64,000 nt of DNA, taken from Ensifer sp. WSM1721. GTDB lineage: Bacteria > Pseudomonadota > Alphaproteobacteria > Rhizobiales > Rhizobiaceae. Location of the stretch: NCBI RefSeq assembly GCF_000513895.2, contig NZ_CP165785.1, forward strand, positions 186,001 through 250,000. The letters run 5' to 3'. The translations under genes were made by a program, and so were the position numbers. Position 1 is the stretch's first letter, and each line of letters begins with the position of its first letter. Positions 52,138 through 61,914 of this stretch are shown here, one piece after another. Below the pieces are notes generated by a model. It saw only the letters and a program-made list of their open reading frames with translations, searched no databases and had not been told where the DNA came from.

Positions 52138-53843
52138 AAAAGCTGCTCATCGCCAATCGCGGTGAAATCGCCATCCGCATTGCCAGGGCCGCACGCGATT
52201 ACGGCGTCGCCTCGGTCGCGATTTATTCGGATGCCGATGCGGCTTCGCTCCACGCGGAGCTTGCCGACGAGGCCTACGGCCTCGGTCCCGGCCGCCCGGC
52301 GGAGACCTATCTCAACATCGAAAAGATACTCGAGACCGCCCGCCGTGCCGGCGCCGATGCTGTCCATCCCGGTTACGGCTTCCTGTCGGAACGCGCCGAA
52401 TTTGCGCAAGCGGTGATCGACGCGGGCCTTACCTGGGTCGGCCCGGCCCCTGAGGTCATAACAGCGCTGGGCGACAAGGTCGAGGCTCGGCGGATTGCGG
52501 CCAAGGTCGGGGCGCCGCTCGTCAAAGGTTCGGACGGTCCGCTCGCTTCCGCTGCCGAGGCGGTCGAGTTCGCCAAGCAAGCCGGTCTGCCGCTCGCCAT
52601 CAAGGCGGCTTTCGGCGGCGGGGGGCGCGGCATGAAGGTCGCGCGGCGGCTGGAAGAGGTCGGCGAACTGTTTGATTCTGCCGTGCGCGAGGCGAAGGAA
52701 GCCTTTGGCCGCGGTGAATGCTACGCGGAGCAGTTCCTCGACCGACCCCGCCACATTGAGGCGCAGGTCATCGCCGACAGTCACGGCAACACGGTCGTCC
52801 TTGGTACGCGCGACTGCTCGCTGCAGCGCCGCAACCAGAAGCTCGTGGAAGAGGCTCCGGCCCCCTTTATCACCGCGGGACAGCGTGCGCGCATCCACGA
52901 CGCCGCCCGCGCCATCTGCACGGAGGCCGGCTATACCGGGGCAGGGACCGTGGAGTTCCTGCTATCGCAGGACGGGGTCATCTCGTTCCTCGAGGTGAAC
53001 ACGCGGCTTCAAGTCGAGCACCCGGTGACCGAAGAGACAACTGGCGTCGATATCGTCATCGAGCAATTGCGTATTGCCGACGGCCTGCCGCTCGCTCTCA
53101 CGGATACACCCGAGCCGCGCGGCCATGCCTTCGAGTTCCGCATCAATGCCGAGGATCCCGGGCGAGGCTTCCTGCCCACGCCGGGCCTCGTCACCCGCTT
53201 CCGCGCCCCTGCAGGGCCTGGCGTGCGCATTGATGCCGGGGTCGAGACCGGATCGGAGATTCCCGGCTTCTACGATTCCATGATGGCAAAGCTGATCGTC
53301 ACCGGCGCCACCCGGGGGGAAGCGCTTATCCGGGCTCGAAGGGCGCTGGCCGAATTCCGCATTGAGGGGGTCGCCTCGGTGCTGCCTTTCCATCGAGCGG
53401 TGCTGGAAGAGCGCGATTTCACTGGCGAGGATGGCTTCCGCGTCTTCACGAACTGGATCGAAACTGAGTTCCGCGGCTTGGAGCCTTCTCCCCGCGTCGA
53501 TCCAGCAGAAAGTGGCTTGATACGCAGCTTCATCGAGATCGATGGAAAGCGCCACGCGATCGGCCTGCCGGCCGCCCTTTTTTCCGGTCTGGGCGCCCCG
53601 CAGCTCATGCAACAGGCTACACCGTCTGTAAGCGACGGAGGCGTCACCGCGCCGATTCCTGGCACTTTGCAGCAATGGTTGGTCGATGACGGGGCGGAGG
53701 TGTCGGAAGGCGATGCTGTAGCCGTTATCGAAGCGATGAAGATGGAAACCCGCATCCCTGCACCGAAGGCGGGCCGGCTCCGCATCAAGACCGAAGCGGG
53801 CGCGGTCGTCAGCCTCGGAGCGGAACTGGCGACGGTCAGCTGA
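52134..53843 (+). CDS. Biotin carboxylase fused to biotin carrier domain
   Basis: A 569-residue protein. Residues 1-445 are a biotin carboxylase ([23 protein letters not shown]-grasp glycine loop [14 protein letters not shown] near 165, [15 protein letters not shown] near 290). After a linker, the C-terminal 75 residues are a biotinyl domain with the biotin lysine Lys536 in [15 protein letters not shown]. Its ATG overlaps the pxpBC stop (ATGA), so synthesis is coupled. There is no acyl-CoA carboxyltransferase gene nearby. The pair therefore resembles urea carboxylase split in two, and its substrate may be the 5-oxoproline or amide handled by the cluster. Confidence 0.93.
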   Translation: MKKLLIANRGEIAIRIARAARDYGVASVAIYSDADAASLHAELADEAYGLGPGRPAETYLNIEKILETARRAGADAVHPGYGFLSERAEFAQAVIDAGLTWVGPAPEVITALGDKVEARRIAAKVGAPLVKGSDGPLASAAEAVEFAKQAGLPLAIKAAFGGGGRGMKVARRLEEVGELFDSAVREAKEAFGRGECYAEQFLDRPRHIEAQVIADSHGNTVVLGTRDCSLQRRNQKLVEEAPAPFITAGQRARIHDAARAICTEAGYTGAGTVEFLLSQDGVISFLEVNTRLQVEHPVTEETTGVDIVIEQLRIADGLPLALTDTPEPRGHAFEFRINAEDPGRGFLPTPGLVTRFRAPAGPGVRIDAGVETGSEIPGFYDSMMAKLIVTGATRGEALIRARRALAEFRIEGVASVLPFHRAVLEERDFTGEDGFRVFTNWIETEFRGLEPSPRVDPAESGLIRSFIEIDGKRHAIGLPAALFSGLGAPQLMQQATPSVSDGGVTAPIPGTLQQWLVDDGAEVSEGDAVAVIEAMKMETRIPAPKAGRLRIKTEAGAVVSLGAELATVS

Positions 53844-53957
53844 TGCTCTGGTGCAAGAGCAAACCCGCAGGCGCCGGATGAGCGACATTGCTTCAACAGC
53901 GCTGGTCAGATCGAGATATGCCCATAGCCGCGAATGGTGAACTCGTGTGAGGAGCCT

Positions 53958-54680
53958 ATGACAGCAGTGGAGGCCGACGCTGAGCCGCTTACCGCAAAAG
54001 TGACGGCACGGATCAGGACGATGCTGATTGAGGGTCGGTTTGCTCCGGGCGAGAAACTCTGCGAGCAGGAGATAGCCACCGAGCTCGAGATTTCGCGCAA
54101 TACTCTTCGAGAGGTCTTCCGACTGTTGACCAGCCAAGGTCTGCTCACGCACATTCCTAATCGTGGCGTTTTCGTCGCCGCTCCCGACGAAGCTATGGTC
54201 ATGGACATCTATCGCGTGCGGGGCGTCCTACAGAAGGCCGCAGTCAGTGCTGCAACTCCAGGCCATCCGGTGCTGGCGCGCATGGGCGCGCTCGCGAATG
54301 AGGCCGACGCCGCCAGGAAGGCTGGTGACTGGAAGCGGGCGGGAGCCATCAATTGGGAATTCCATCGTGCGATGGTGGAGCTATGCGATAGCCCGAAGCT
54401 GAGCGTGTGTTTCGATCAGGTCCTGACAGAACTCCGGTTGGTATTTCACCAATTGGAAGACACGGCCCATCTGCATCAACTCTCTATCGAGAGGAACACG
54501 TCCCTCATTGCCTTGCTCCAAGTGGGAAACATAGGGGAAGCGACGCATCAACTGGAGGCGGATCTTCTCAAATCGGAGAGAGCAGTTCTCGCGGCTTTAC
54601 AGCGCAGAAAGCGGAAAAGGAGTGAGAGAGCTTGCCTAGACTCCATGGGTCGTTCTTCCACGCGGACCGCACAATTATGA
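53958..54680 (+). CDS. GntR-family regulator (FadR/FCD subgroup)
   Basis: A regulator of about 240 residues with a winged HTH (PGEKLCEQEIATELEISRNT, LREVFRLLTSQGLLTHIPN) and a helical C-terminal FCD ligand domain (DIYRVRGVLQKAAV, NWEFHRAMVELC). ATG 53958 lies behind GTGAGGAG at short spacing; an in-frame ATG at 53934 would add 8 residues. It is 109 bp before glcD on the same strand, and glycolate operons are often controlled by a FadR-type protein (GlcC in E. coli), so it probably responds to glycolate. Control of the pxp cluster just upstream is an alternative. Confidence 0.92.
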   Translation: MTAVEADAEPLTAKVTARIRTMLIEGRFAPGEKLCEQEIATELEISRNTLREVFRLLTSQGLLTHIPNRGVFVAAPDEAMVMDIYRVRGVLQKAAVSAATPGHPVLARMGALANEADAARKAGDWKRAGAINWEFHRAMVELCDSPKLSVCFDQVLTELRLVFHQLEDTAHLHQLSIERNTSLIALLQVGNIGEATHQLEADLLKSERAVLAALQRRKRKRSERACLDSMGRSSTRTAQL

Positions 54681-54789
54681 CTGTTCTCCAACATAAAGCT
54701 CTTTGTAGGCCCGCGTTCACGGCGATGGCGCATACGACTGGGCGAAGACAACCCATCTCTCTCCTAAAGATCACGGGGCAGAACCCATC

Positions 54790-56247
54790 ATGTCAACCAT
54801 AGCCATGCCCGAACCGGATGTTGGGATACTTGCGAGAGCGCCTCAAATCATAGCGGCGCTTGAGTCAGTGCTGCCGGCGGGGACTGTCATTTCTAGCCCG
54901 GAGGAAACCCGGGCCTATGAATGCGACGCGCTGACCGCGTATCGCTGTCCGCCTCTTGCAGTTGTGCTGCCACGCACAACCGAGGAAGTGGCGACTGCCA
55001 TGCGCGTCTGCCATGAGTTGCGCGTACCCGTCGTACCCCGTGGAGCAGGGACATCGCTTGCCGGTGGCGCTTTGCCGACTGCGGACAGCGTGATCATCGG
55101 CACCATGCGTTTGCGCGAAGTACTCGAGGTCGACACCGCCAACCGCTACATTCGTGTGCAGACGGGCATAACGAACCTCGCCGTCAGCGCCGAACTTGAA
55201 GCCGAGGGCTTCTTCTACGCGCCGGATCCCTCGTCTCAGCTTGCCTGCACCATTGCCGGCAACATCGCGATGAATTCGGGCGGAGCGCACTGCCTCAAAT
55301 ATGGAGTTACGACGAACAACCTGATGGGCGTCCGGATCGTCATGGCGACGGGCGATATCGTCGAGCTTGGCGGCCCGCTTCTGGGTACCTCGGGGCTTGA
55401 CCTCATCGGTTTGATCTGCGGATCGGAGGGCCAGCTTGCCATTGTTACCGAAGCAACACTCCGGATCGTGCCGAAGCCTGAAGGCGCGCGGCCTGTACTG
55501 ATTGGGTTCGACAGCGCCGAAACGGCTGGTGAGTGCGTTGGACGCATTATCCGATCGGGTCTGCTGCCCGTCGCGATCGAATATATGGACGACGTTTGCC
55601 TGCGTGCCGTCGAAGCCTTCGTCAAAGCGGGCTATCCGAATTGCGCAGCCGTACTGATTGTCGAGGTTGAAGGCTCCGACGCGGAAATCGACCATCAAAT
55701 CGCGCGCATCCGTTTGATCGCCGAGGAGTTGAATCCGGTGGAGTTCCGTGCCAGCCGAACTGCCGAGGAAAGCTTGGCGATCTGGAAGGGGCGCAAATCG
55801 GCATTCGGGGCGATGGGCCGGCTCGGCGATTACCTGTGTCTCGACGGAACCGTACCCGTCTCGAAACTCCCCCACACGCTTAAGCGGATTGGCGAGCTGT
55901 CTAAAGCTTATGGCTTGGAGGTAGCCAATGTATTTCACGCAGGCGATGGCAACATGCACCCGTTGATCCTGTTCAACGCGAACGCGCCCGGTGAGCTTGA
56001 GCGAGCCGAAGAATTCGGTGCCGACATTTTGCGGCTTTGCGTCGACGCCGGAGGCTGCCTGACCGGCGAGCATGGCGTCGGAATCGAGAAGCGCGACCTC
56101 ATGACGAAACAATATACGGCCGATGACCTGGCCATTCAGATGGAAATCAAGAGCGTCTTCGATCCCGCCTGGTTGCTCAATTCAGCCAAGGTCTTCCCAC
56201 TCGAAGTCAGTCAGCCGCATCGTGACGCAGCGGCGGGATGCCCATGA
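54790..56247 (+). CDS. glcD: Glycolate oxidase subunit GlcD
   Basis: A 485-residue FAD-linked oxidase of the vanillyl-alcohol oxidase fold, the catalytic subunit of glycolate dehydrogenase, which oxidises glycolate to glyoxylate and passes electrons to the membrane quinone pool. FAD-binding motifs: VVPRGAGTSLAGGALPT near residue 80 and CTIAGNIAMNSGGAHCLKYG near 155. The C-terminal FAD-oxidase domain includes NVFHAGDGNMHPLI and GEHGVGIEKRDLM. The stop overlaps glcE by 10 bases. Confidence 0.95.
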   Translation: MSTIAMPEPDVGILARAPQIIAALESVLPAGTVISSPEETRAYECDALTAYRCPPLAVVLPRTTEEVATAMRVCHELRVPVVPRGAGTSLAGGALPTADSVIIGTMRLREVLEVDTANRYIRVQTGITNLAVSAELEAEGFFYAPDPSSQLACTIAGNIAMNSGGAHCLKYGVTTNNLMGVRIVMATGDIVELGGPLLGTSGLDLIGLICGSEGQLAIVTEATLRIVPKPEGARPVLIGFDSAETAGECVGRIIRSGLLPVAIEYMDDVCLRAVEAFVKAGYPNCAAVLIVEVEGSDAEIDHQIARIRLIAEELNPVEFRASRTAEESLAIWKGRKSAFGAMGRLGDYLCLDGTVPVSKLPHTLKRIGELSKAYGLEVANVFHAGDGNMHPLILFNANAPGELERAEEFGADILRLCVDAGGCLTGEHGVGIEKRDLMTKQYTADDLAIQMEIKSVFDPAWLLNSAKVFPLEVSQPHRDAAAGCP

Positions 56248-57398
56248 CATTCAATGACAAACAAACCAACAATGCGGCGGCAGCCGTTTCCCCGACCAGC
56301 GAAGCGGAACTGGCTGGTTTCATTGCCGAGCGCCAAGCACGGGCCGCACCCATACGTGTCGTCGGCGGAAGCACCCGTTTCCAATCGGAGGCCATCGCGG
56401 CTGATCAGACCCTCACCTCACGACGTCTTAGCGGCATCGTGACCTATGAGCCCGGTGCCCTGACGCTGATTGCGCGCGCAGGAACGCCTATCGAGGAAAT
56501 CGAGGCAGCACTTGCGGCCGAGGGCCAGGCGTTCGCATTCGAACCGATGGACCATAGAAAGGTGCTCAACACGAAGGGATTTCCGACAGTTGGTGGCATG
56601 GTTTCCGCCAACATCTCCGGCCCGCGCCGAATACATGCGGGTGCTTGTAGGGACCATCTCCTTGGCGTGCGGTTCGTCGATGGCAGAGGGCGGGTCATCA
56701 AGAATGGTGGCAGGGTGATGAAGAACGTCACTGGGCTGGACCTTGGTAAACTGCTCTGCGGCTCTCACGGAACCCTTGGCGTGTTGACCGAGGTGGCGCT
56801 GAAAACGTTGCCTGCCGCGGAAAGCCAACGGACGCTGGCCTTTCATGACATTTCGGTGGAAACGGCAATCGAAATCTTTGCGACGGCGCTCGCCGCGCCC
56901 TTCGAGGTGTCTGGCGCCGCCTTTCGGTCCGGCACCGCCTGGCTCAGGATAGAGGGGCTTTCCCCGCAGGTCGACTATCGTCGCGAGCGGTTGTCCGCCC
57001 TCTTCCGCGATCGAGTGATCGACATAGTGAACGAGACTGACAGCCGGATGCTCTGGCGTGGATTGCGCGATCTGCACCACTTCGCGGGCTCGAATGTACC
57101 GCTTTGGCGGATTCTGGTTAAGCCGAGCGAAGCTCCAGCTGTTGTGGACCGTTTGAATGCACTCGGCGGGGACGTGTCGCTGGATTGGGGTGGCGGATTG
57201 ATTTGGTTTGAGAGTAGTGCCAATGGCTCTGCGGTCCGCCAGGCAGCCGGTAGAGGGCAAGCTATGCTGCTGCGCCGTGGCACGCTGCCGAACAGTGACA
57301 GTTTTCCCCCCGAAGGAGCCTCTATAGCTCGGCTCTCAGCTGCATTGCGCCGGACTTTTGATCCCGCCGGAATTCTCAATCCCGGACTAATGGACTAA
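56238..57398 (+). CDS. glcE: Glycolate oxidase FAD-binding subunit GlcE
   Basis: A 386-residue second FAD-binding subunit of glycolate dehydrogenase. Its N-terminal half has the PCMH-type FAD fold (PIRVVGGSTRF, GFPTVGGMVSANISGPRRIH, RDHLLGVRFVDGRGRVIKNG, KNVTGLDLGKLLCGSHGTLG). It overlaps glcD by 10 bases and ends 4 bases before glcF, a normal glcDEF operon. Confidence 0.94.
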   Translation: MPMTFNDKQTNNAAAAVSPTSEAELAGFIAERQARAAPIRVVGGSTRFQSEAIAADQTLTSRRLSGIVTYEPGALTLIARAGTPIEEIEAALAAEGQAFAFEPMDHRKVLNTKGFPTVGGMVSANISGPRRIHAGACRDHLLGVRFVDGRGRVIKNGGRVMKNVTGLDLGKLLCGSHGTLGVLTEVALKTLPAAESQRTLAFHDISVETAIEIFATALAAPFEVSGAAFRSGTAWLRIEGLSPQVDYRRERLSALFRDRVIDIVNETDSRMLWRGLRDLHHFAGSNVPLWRILVKPSEAPAVVDRLNALGGDVSLDWGGGLIWFESSANGSAVRQAAGRGQAMLLRRGTLPNSDSFPPEGASIARLSAALRRTFDPAGILNPGLMD

Positions 57399-57402
57399 TG
57401 AG

Positions 57403-58734
57403 ATGCAGACAAACTTCACCGAGACACAGCTCGCTGATTCCGCCACGAGACGTTCGAACGAGATATTGCGATCTTGCGTCCATTGCGGCTTCTGCACAGC
57501 GACCTGCCCCACATACAAGGTGCTTGGCGACGAGCTCGATAGTCCGCGTGGTCGCATCTATTTGATCAAGGACATGTTGGAGAACAACAAGGTCCCTGAC
57601 GAGCGAACAGTAGCGCATATCGACCGCTGCCTCAGTTGTCTGAGCTGCATGACGACCTGCCCCTCCGGTGTTCATTACATGCATCTGATCGATCATGCGC
57701 GCGAGTATATCGAGAAGACCTACAAACGCCGGTGGGATGAACGAGCCCTGCGTTGGCTGTTGGCAAAAATTCTGCCGTATCCCGGCCGGTTTCGGCTGGC
57801 GCTGATCGGTGCCAGACTCGCCCGCCCTTTCAGGAAACTGCTCCCGGACCCTCGCCTGCGGGCCATGTTGGAGATGGCACCCGATCGTATTCCGCCGGCC
57901 AGTGAGAATGACAGACCTCAAAACTTTCCGGCGATCGGTTCGCGACGCAAGCGCGTTGCCCTGCTTATTGGCTGTGCGCAGCGTGCTCTGAACACGGATA
58001 TCAACGATGCCACGATCAGGCTGTTACGCCGCCATGGCTGCGAGGTCGTAGTCCCGAAGGGCATCGGCTGCTGTGGTGCCCTGACGCACCACATGGGCAA
58101 GGTGGAAGAAAGCCATGCAATGGCCGCGGCGAACATTCGTGCGATTATCCGCGAACTCGATGGTGAAGGCCTGGATGCGGTGGTCGTCAACACGTCGGGT
58201 TGCGGGACGACGGTAAAGGATTATGCCCATATGTTGCGAGACGATCCGGTCGCCGAAGACGCAACTCGTGTGGCGGCTCTCGCAAAAGATGTAACCGAAA
58301 TCATGTCCGAACTCGGGTTGAACGACCCGCTCCACGCCGAGCCGCTGCGTGTCGCTTATCATGCTGCTTGTTCGCTGCAGCACGGCCAGCAGATCCGTTC
58401 CGCCCCGAAAGACCTGCTTCGGGCGGCAGGCTTCGAAGTCGTGGAGCCTCGTGACAGTCATATCTGCTGTGGATCTGCTGGGACCTACAATCTCATGCAG
58501 CCGGCGATATCTTCTGAACTCAAGGCTCGGAAATTAGCGACGATCGAAGCTACGCACCCTGAGGTGATCAGTGCCGGCAACATTGGCTGTATGATGCAGA
58601 TCGGCTCCGGGACCAAGATACCTCTTGTTCACACCGTCGAATTGCTCGACTGGGCCACAGGTGGGCCGAAACCTCGTAGCATCGCCACCTCTCCACGATG
58701 GAAATGCGAGGAGACACAAGGGTTTTGGTATTGA
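57403..58734 (+). CDS. glcF: Glycolate oxidase iron-sulfur subunit GlcF
   Basis: A 443-residue subunit with two N-terminal 4Fe-4S clusters, Cys25/28/31/35 (CVHCGFCTATCP) and Cys76/79/82/86 (CLSCLSCMTTCP), then two CCG-type cysteine-rich domains (IGCCGALTHHMGK, DSHICCGSAGTYNLMQP). It relays electrons from GlcD to the quinone pool at the inner membrane. It ends 10 bp from the convergent iclR gene. Confidence 0.95.
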   Translation: MQTNFTETQLADSATRRSNEILRSCVHCGFCTATCPTYKVLGDELDSPRGRIYLIKDMLENNKVPDERTVAHIDRCLSCLSCMTTCPSGVHYMHLIDHAREYIEKTYKRRWDERALRWLLAKILPYPGRFRLALIGARLARPFRKLLPDPRLRAMLEMAPDRIPPASENDRPQNFPAIGSRRKRVALLIGCAQRALNTDINDATIRLLRRHGCEVVVPKGIGCCGALTHHMGKVEESHAMAAANIRAIIRELDGEGLDAVVVNTSGCGTTVKDYAHMLRDDPVAEDATRVAALAKDVTEIMSELGLNDPLHAEPLRVAYHAACSLQHGQQIRSAPKDLLRAAGFEVVEPRDSHICCGSAGTYNLMQPAISSELKARKLATIEATHPEVISAGNIGCMMQIGSGTKIPLVHTVELLDWATGGPKPRSIATSPRWKCEETQGFWY

Positions 58735-58744
58735 GGACTGCCGG

Positions 58745-59554
58745 CTAGGGCGCTCCCAAACGCCGCGAAACCTTTGTCGCAGCATTACGCACTCGTTCTC
58801 CGATTTTCTGCACTTGCCTGTCGGGCATTCTATGGGTTGGGCCAGAAACGGAAATGCCCGCCACCGCTTCGCCGTGCACATTCAAAATAGGGGCTGCAAC
58901 ACAACGCATTCCCTTGGTTCGCTCCTCATCGTCGAACGCATAGCCTCGGTCTCTCGTGACGCGCAGTTCTTCCTCCAATTGAGCGATCGAACGAACCGTA
59001 TTTTCGGTGAAGCGCTCCAAAGTCCTCTTCTTAAAAAGTGATGTTAGGCGGCTGTCGTCATATGTGCTGAGCAACGCCTTTCCAATTCCCGAGGCATGCA
59101 GGGGAGACAGTGTCCCTGGCGGGAAGAATGCCCTGATCGATTCGTGCGTTTCGACTTGGCTGATGAACAGGACATGGCCGTCCTTCTCGATCCCGAGATT
59201 CGAGGTTTCTCCTGTCTCCAGCATCAACTCCCGCATGATCGGGCGGCTGCGTTCGACAACGTTGGTTCGACGAAGAAACGCGGAGCCGAGCCGATAGGCC
59301 TCGGGGCCGATGTGCCAAACCTGCCGATCGGGGCTGATCTCGACGAATTCACGACGTTCCAGCGTCGAGAGTACCCGATGCATCGTGGCGACCGACTGAC
59401 CGAGATGGGCGGCAAGTTCCGATAACGTCAGTCCCTCGGGCGAGGCCAAAGCCTCTAGCACGTCCAAAGCGCGATCGAGGGACTGAATGACGCTCGGGGA
59501 CTCCGGAGCATTAAATGCTTTCGGACGACCTCTTCGCCGCTTAACCACCTGCAT
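58745..59554 (-). CDS. bhcR: IclR-family regulator, probable BhcR
   Basis: A 269-residue IclR protein: N-terminal winged HTH (SVIQSLDRALDVLEALASPE, LSELAAHLGQSVATMHRVLS) and a C-terminal effector domain (HASGIGKALLSTY, KGMRCVAAPILNVHGEAVAG). It is divergent from bhcA, the arrangement of bhcR in organisms with the beta-hydroxyaspartate cycle, where it senses glyoxylate. The 195-bp gap contains AT-rich palindromes suited to an IclR dimer. Confidence 0.88.
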   Translation of the reverse strand: MQVVKRRRGRPKAFNAPESPSVIQSLDRALDVLEALASPEGLTLSELAAHLGQSVATMHRVLSTLERREFVEISPDRQVWHIGPEAYRLGSAFLRRTNVVERSRPIMRELMLETGETSNLGIEKDGHVLFISQVETHESIRAFFPPGTLSPLHASGIGKALLSTYDDSRLTSLFKKRTLERFTENTVRSIAQLEEELRVTRDRGYAFDDEERTKGMRCVAAPILNVHGEAVAGISVSGPTHRMPDRQVQKIGERVRNAATKVSRRLGAP

Positions 59555-59608
59555 TTTGGCACCTCACCAATGTCATCACCATCATTCAATGGCACTCGTG
59601 AAAAATCA

Positions 59609-59629
59609 ATTCTCAGAATGAAAAATTCT
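59609..59629. promoter_or_regulatory. Overlapping ATTCT/AGAAT inverted repeats, bhcR-bhcA gap
   Basis: ATTCT C AGAAT (59609-59619) overlaps AGAAT GAAAA ATTCT (59615-59629), giving three alternating half-sites in an AT-rich stretch. It lies 55-75 bp from the bhcR start and may be part of the IclR-type binding region or the bhcR promoter. Confidence 0.4.
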
Positions 59630-59669
59630 AAGCTCATGATATTGTTTGTGTAAGTCAGTTTACTCATCA

Positions 59670-59690
59670 TTTTGAAAAACAGTTTCAAAA
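59670..59690. promoter_or_regulatory. 21-bp palindrome upstream of bhcA, candidate BhcR operator
   Basis: TTTTGAAA ACAG-type centre TTTCAAAA: perfect 8-bp arms (59670-59677 and 59683-59690) around 5 bp, ending 59 bp before the bhcA start. Size, AT content and place suit an IclR-family operator controlling bhcABCD. Confidence 0.6.
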
Positions 59691-59749
59691 AAATTTACCC
59701 TAAACCGCCGCCGTGTTACCACTCTTTCCAGCTCTAGGAGGACGCCCCA

Positions 59750-60940
59750 ATGTACCTGCAAAACCCGGTCTTCATTCCAGGTCCGACCAATATGCCCGAG
59801 GTGCTCCGTAAGGCGTCGGATATGCCGACCATCGACCATCGCTCGCCCTTGTTCGGAGAGATTTTGCGGCCCGCTCTCGCAGGCGTAAAAAAGGTCGTGA
59901 AGTCGCAATCGGCCTCGATTTTCGTTTTCCCTGCAACGGGCACCGGTGGATGGGAGACGGCGATCACAAACACCCTCAGTCCCGGCGACCGCGTTCTCGT
60001 GGCTCGCTATGGAATGTTCAGCCATCGCTGGATAGACATGTGCCAGAGGCATGGTCTCGACGTTGGTGTCATCGAGACGCCGTGGGGCAGCGGCGCGCCG
60101 GTCGATCGTTATGAGGAAATGCTGACTGCCGACAAGGCGCACCAGATCAAGGCCGTTCTGGTCACGCACAACGAGACCGCAACGGGCGTCAAGTCGGATA
60201 TCGCCGCGCTTAGGCGCGCCCTCGATGCAGCTCGCCATCCAGCCATGCTGTTCGTCGACGGCGTCAGCTCCATTGCTTCAATGGAGTTTCGCATGGACGA
60301 TTGGGGCGTCGACGTTGCTGTGACCGGCTCGCAGAAAGGCTTCATGCTGCCTGCCGGGCTTGCGATCACCGCATTCTCTCCCAAGGCCTTGGCGGCGCTC
60401 GAAACGGCGAAGCTGCCGCGCACTTTCTTCGATGTTCGCGATATGTCGAAGAGCTATGAGAACAATGCCTACCCCTATACCCCTGCCGTCGGCCTGCTGA
60501 ACGGCCTGAAGGTCTCGACGGAGATGCTGCTGGCGGAAGGCCTTGAGAACGTATTCGCACGCCACAACCGAATAGCAACGGGAATCCGTGCGGCCGTGCG
60601 TGCCTGGGGCCTTGAGCTCTGCGCGATGAGCGAGGACCTTTACTCGGACACGGTCAGCGCAATTCGAACCCCTGACGGCTTCGACGCTACGTCCGTCGTT
60701 ACCCATGCGGCGAAGAAATATGATGTCGCCTTCGGTGTTGGGCTGGGAGAGGTCGCCGGCAAGGTGTTCCGCATCGGGCATCTCGGCAGCCTGACCGACG
60801 TGATGGCCCTTTCCGGTGTAGCGACGGCCGAGATGGTCATGGCGGATCTCGGCCTCGCCATCAAGCTCGGTTCGGGGGTTGCCGCCGCCCAGGATTATTA
60901 CCGCAACAACCAAGTTTCAGCGGGCAGGGGAGCCGCGTGA
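59750..60940 (+). CDS. bhcA: Aspartate-glyoxylate aminotransferase BhcA
   Basis: A 396-residue class V aminotransferase of the serine/alanine-glyoxylate type. NPVFIPGPTNMPEVL at the N-terminus, FVFPATGTGGWETAI (cofactor phosphate), VDGVSSIASMEF and the PLP lysine Lys196 in VTGSQKGFMLP. On family grounds alone it could be serine-glyoxylate aminotransferase. Its place as first gene of a four-gene bhc operon with a divergent IclR gene makes it BhcA, which transfers the amino group of aspartate to glyoxylate, giving oxaloacetate and glycine. AGGAGGACGCCCC precedes the ATG. Confidence 0.92.
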   Translation: MYLQNPVFIPGPTNMPEVLRKASDMPTIDHRSPLFGEILRPALAGVKKVVKSQSASIFVFPATGTGGWETAITNTLSPGDRVLVARYGMFSHRWIDMCQRHGLDVGVIETPWGSGAPVDRYEEMLTADKAHQIKAVLVTHNETATGVKSDIAALRRALDAARHPAMLFVDGVSSIASMEFRMDDWGVDVAVTGSQKGFMLPAGLAITAFSPKALAALETAKLPRTFFDVRDMSKSYENNAYPYTPAVGLLNGLKVSTEMLLAEGLENVFARHNRIATGIRAAVRAWGLELCAMSEDLYSDTVSAIRTPDGFDATSVVTHAAKKYDVAFGVGLGEVAGKVFRIGHLGSLTDVMALSGVATAEMVMADLGLAIKLGSGVAAAQDYYRNNQVSAGRGAA

Positions 60941-60946
60941 GAGGCT

Positions 60947-61900
60947 ATGACGATTTATATCCCGACGCTTTCAGACATGAATGCAGCACATGCGCGGATC
61001 AAGCCGCACATTCATCGCACGCCGGTTCTGACCTCGCGTTTCATCAACTCCCTTGTTGGGGCGGAGCTCTTCTTCAAGTGTGAGAACCTGCAGAAGGCCG
61101 GTGCCTTCAAGGCACGTGGCGCGGCGAACGCAGTTTTCGGGCTCAGCGACGAGCAGGCGGCAAAGGGTGTCGCCACCCATTCCTCGGGCAATCATGGAAC
61201 CTGCCTCGCCTATGCGGCGGGACGGCGCGGAATACCATGTACCGTCGTCATGCCCCGTACCGCGCCGCAAGCGAAGAAAGATGCTGTCCGCGGTTACGGT
61301 GCCAAGGTTGTCGAGTGTGAGCCGTCGACATCTTCCCGCGAAGCGGTCTTTGCCGAAGTCGTCGCCGCGACAGGTGCGGAATTCGTGCATCCCTATAACG
61401 ATCCGCGCGTCATCGCCGGTCAGGCAACCTGTTCGAAAGAACTGATCGAACAGGTCACCGGACTCCAAGCGGTGATTGCTCCGATTGGCGGCGGCGGCAT
61501 GGTTTCGGGGACCTGCCTCACGCTGTCGAACTTGGCGCCGCATATCAAAATCTACGCAGCCGAGCCGGAGCAGGCGGATGATGCATACCGGAGCTTCAAA
61601 GCCGGGCACATCATCGCCGACGACGCACCAGTTACTGTGGCTGACGGCCTGAAGGTACCTCTCAAGGATTTGACGTGGCACTTCGTCCGGAACCACGTCA
61701 CCGACGTCCTGACGGCCTCGGAGGGAGAGATCGTCGACGCGATGAAGCTCATCTGGAAGCGGATGAAGATCGTCATGGAGCCCTCCAGTGCCGTGCCGCT
61801 CGCGACCATCTTGAAGAACAAGGATCTGTTCGCCGGCAAGCGTATCGGCGTGATCATCACCGGCGGCAACGTCGACCTTGACAAGTTGCCTTGGCAATAA
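60947..61900 (+). CDS. bhcB: beta-Hydroxyaspartate dehydratase BhcB
   Basis: A 317-residue fold-type II PLP enzyme of the serine racemase/threo-3-hydroxyaspartate dehydratase group. PLP lysine Lys55 in AGAFKARGA, SSGNHGTCLAYAAG, and glycine loop PIGGGGMVSG. It removes water from (2R,3S)-beta-hydroxyaspartate to give iminosuccinate. It starts 6 bp after bhcA and ends 14 bp before bhcC, with GGAGAGAAAGAGAG between. Confidence 0.92.
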   Translation: MTIYIPTLSDMNAAHARIKPHIHRTPVLTSRFINSLVGAELFFKCENLQKAGAFKARGAANAVFGLSDEQAAKGVATHSSGNHGTCLAYAAGRRGIPCTVVMPRTAPQAKKDAVRGYGAKVVECEPSTSSREAVFAEVVAATGAEFVHPYNDPRVIAGQATCSKELIEQVTGLQAVIAPIGGGGMVSGTCLTLSNLAPHIKIYAAEPEQADDAYRSFKAGHIIADDAPVTVADGLKVPLKDLTWHFVRNHVTDVLTASEGEIVDAMKLIWKRMKIVMEPSSAVPLATILKNKDLFAGKRIGVIITGGNVDLDKLPWQ

Positions 61901-61914
61901 GGAGAGAAAGAGAG

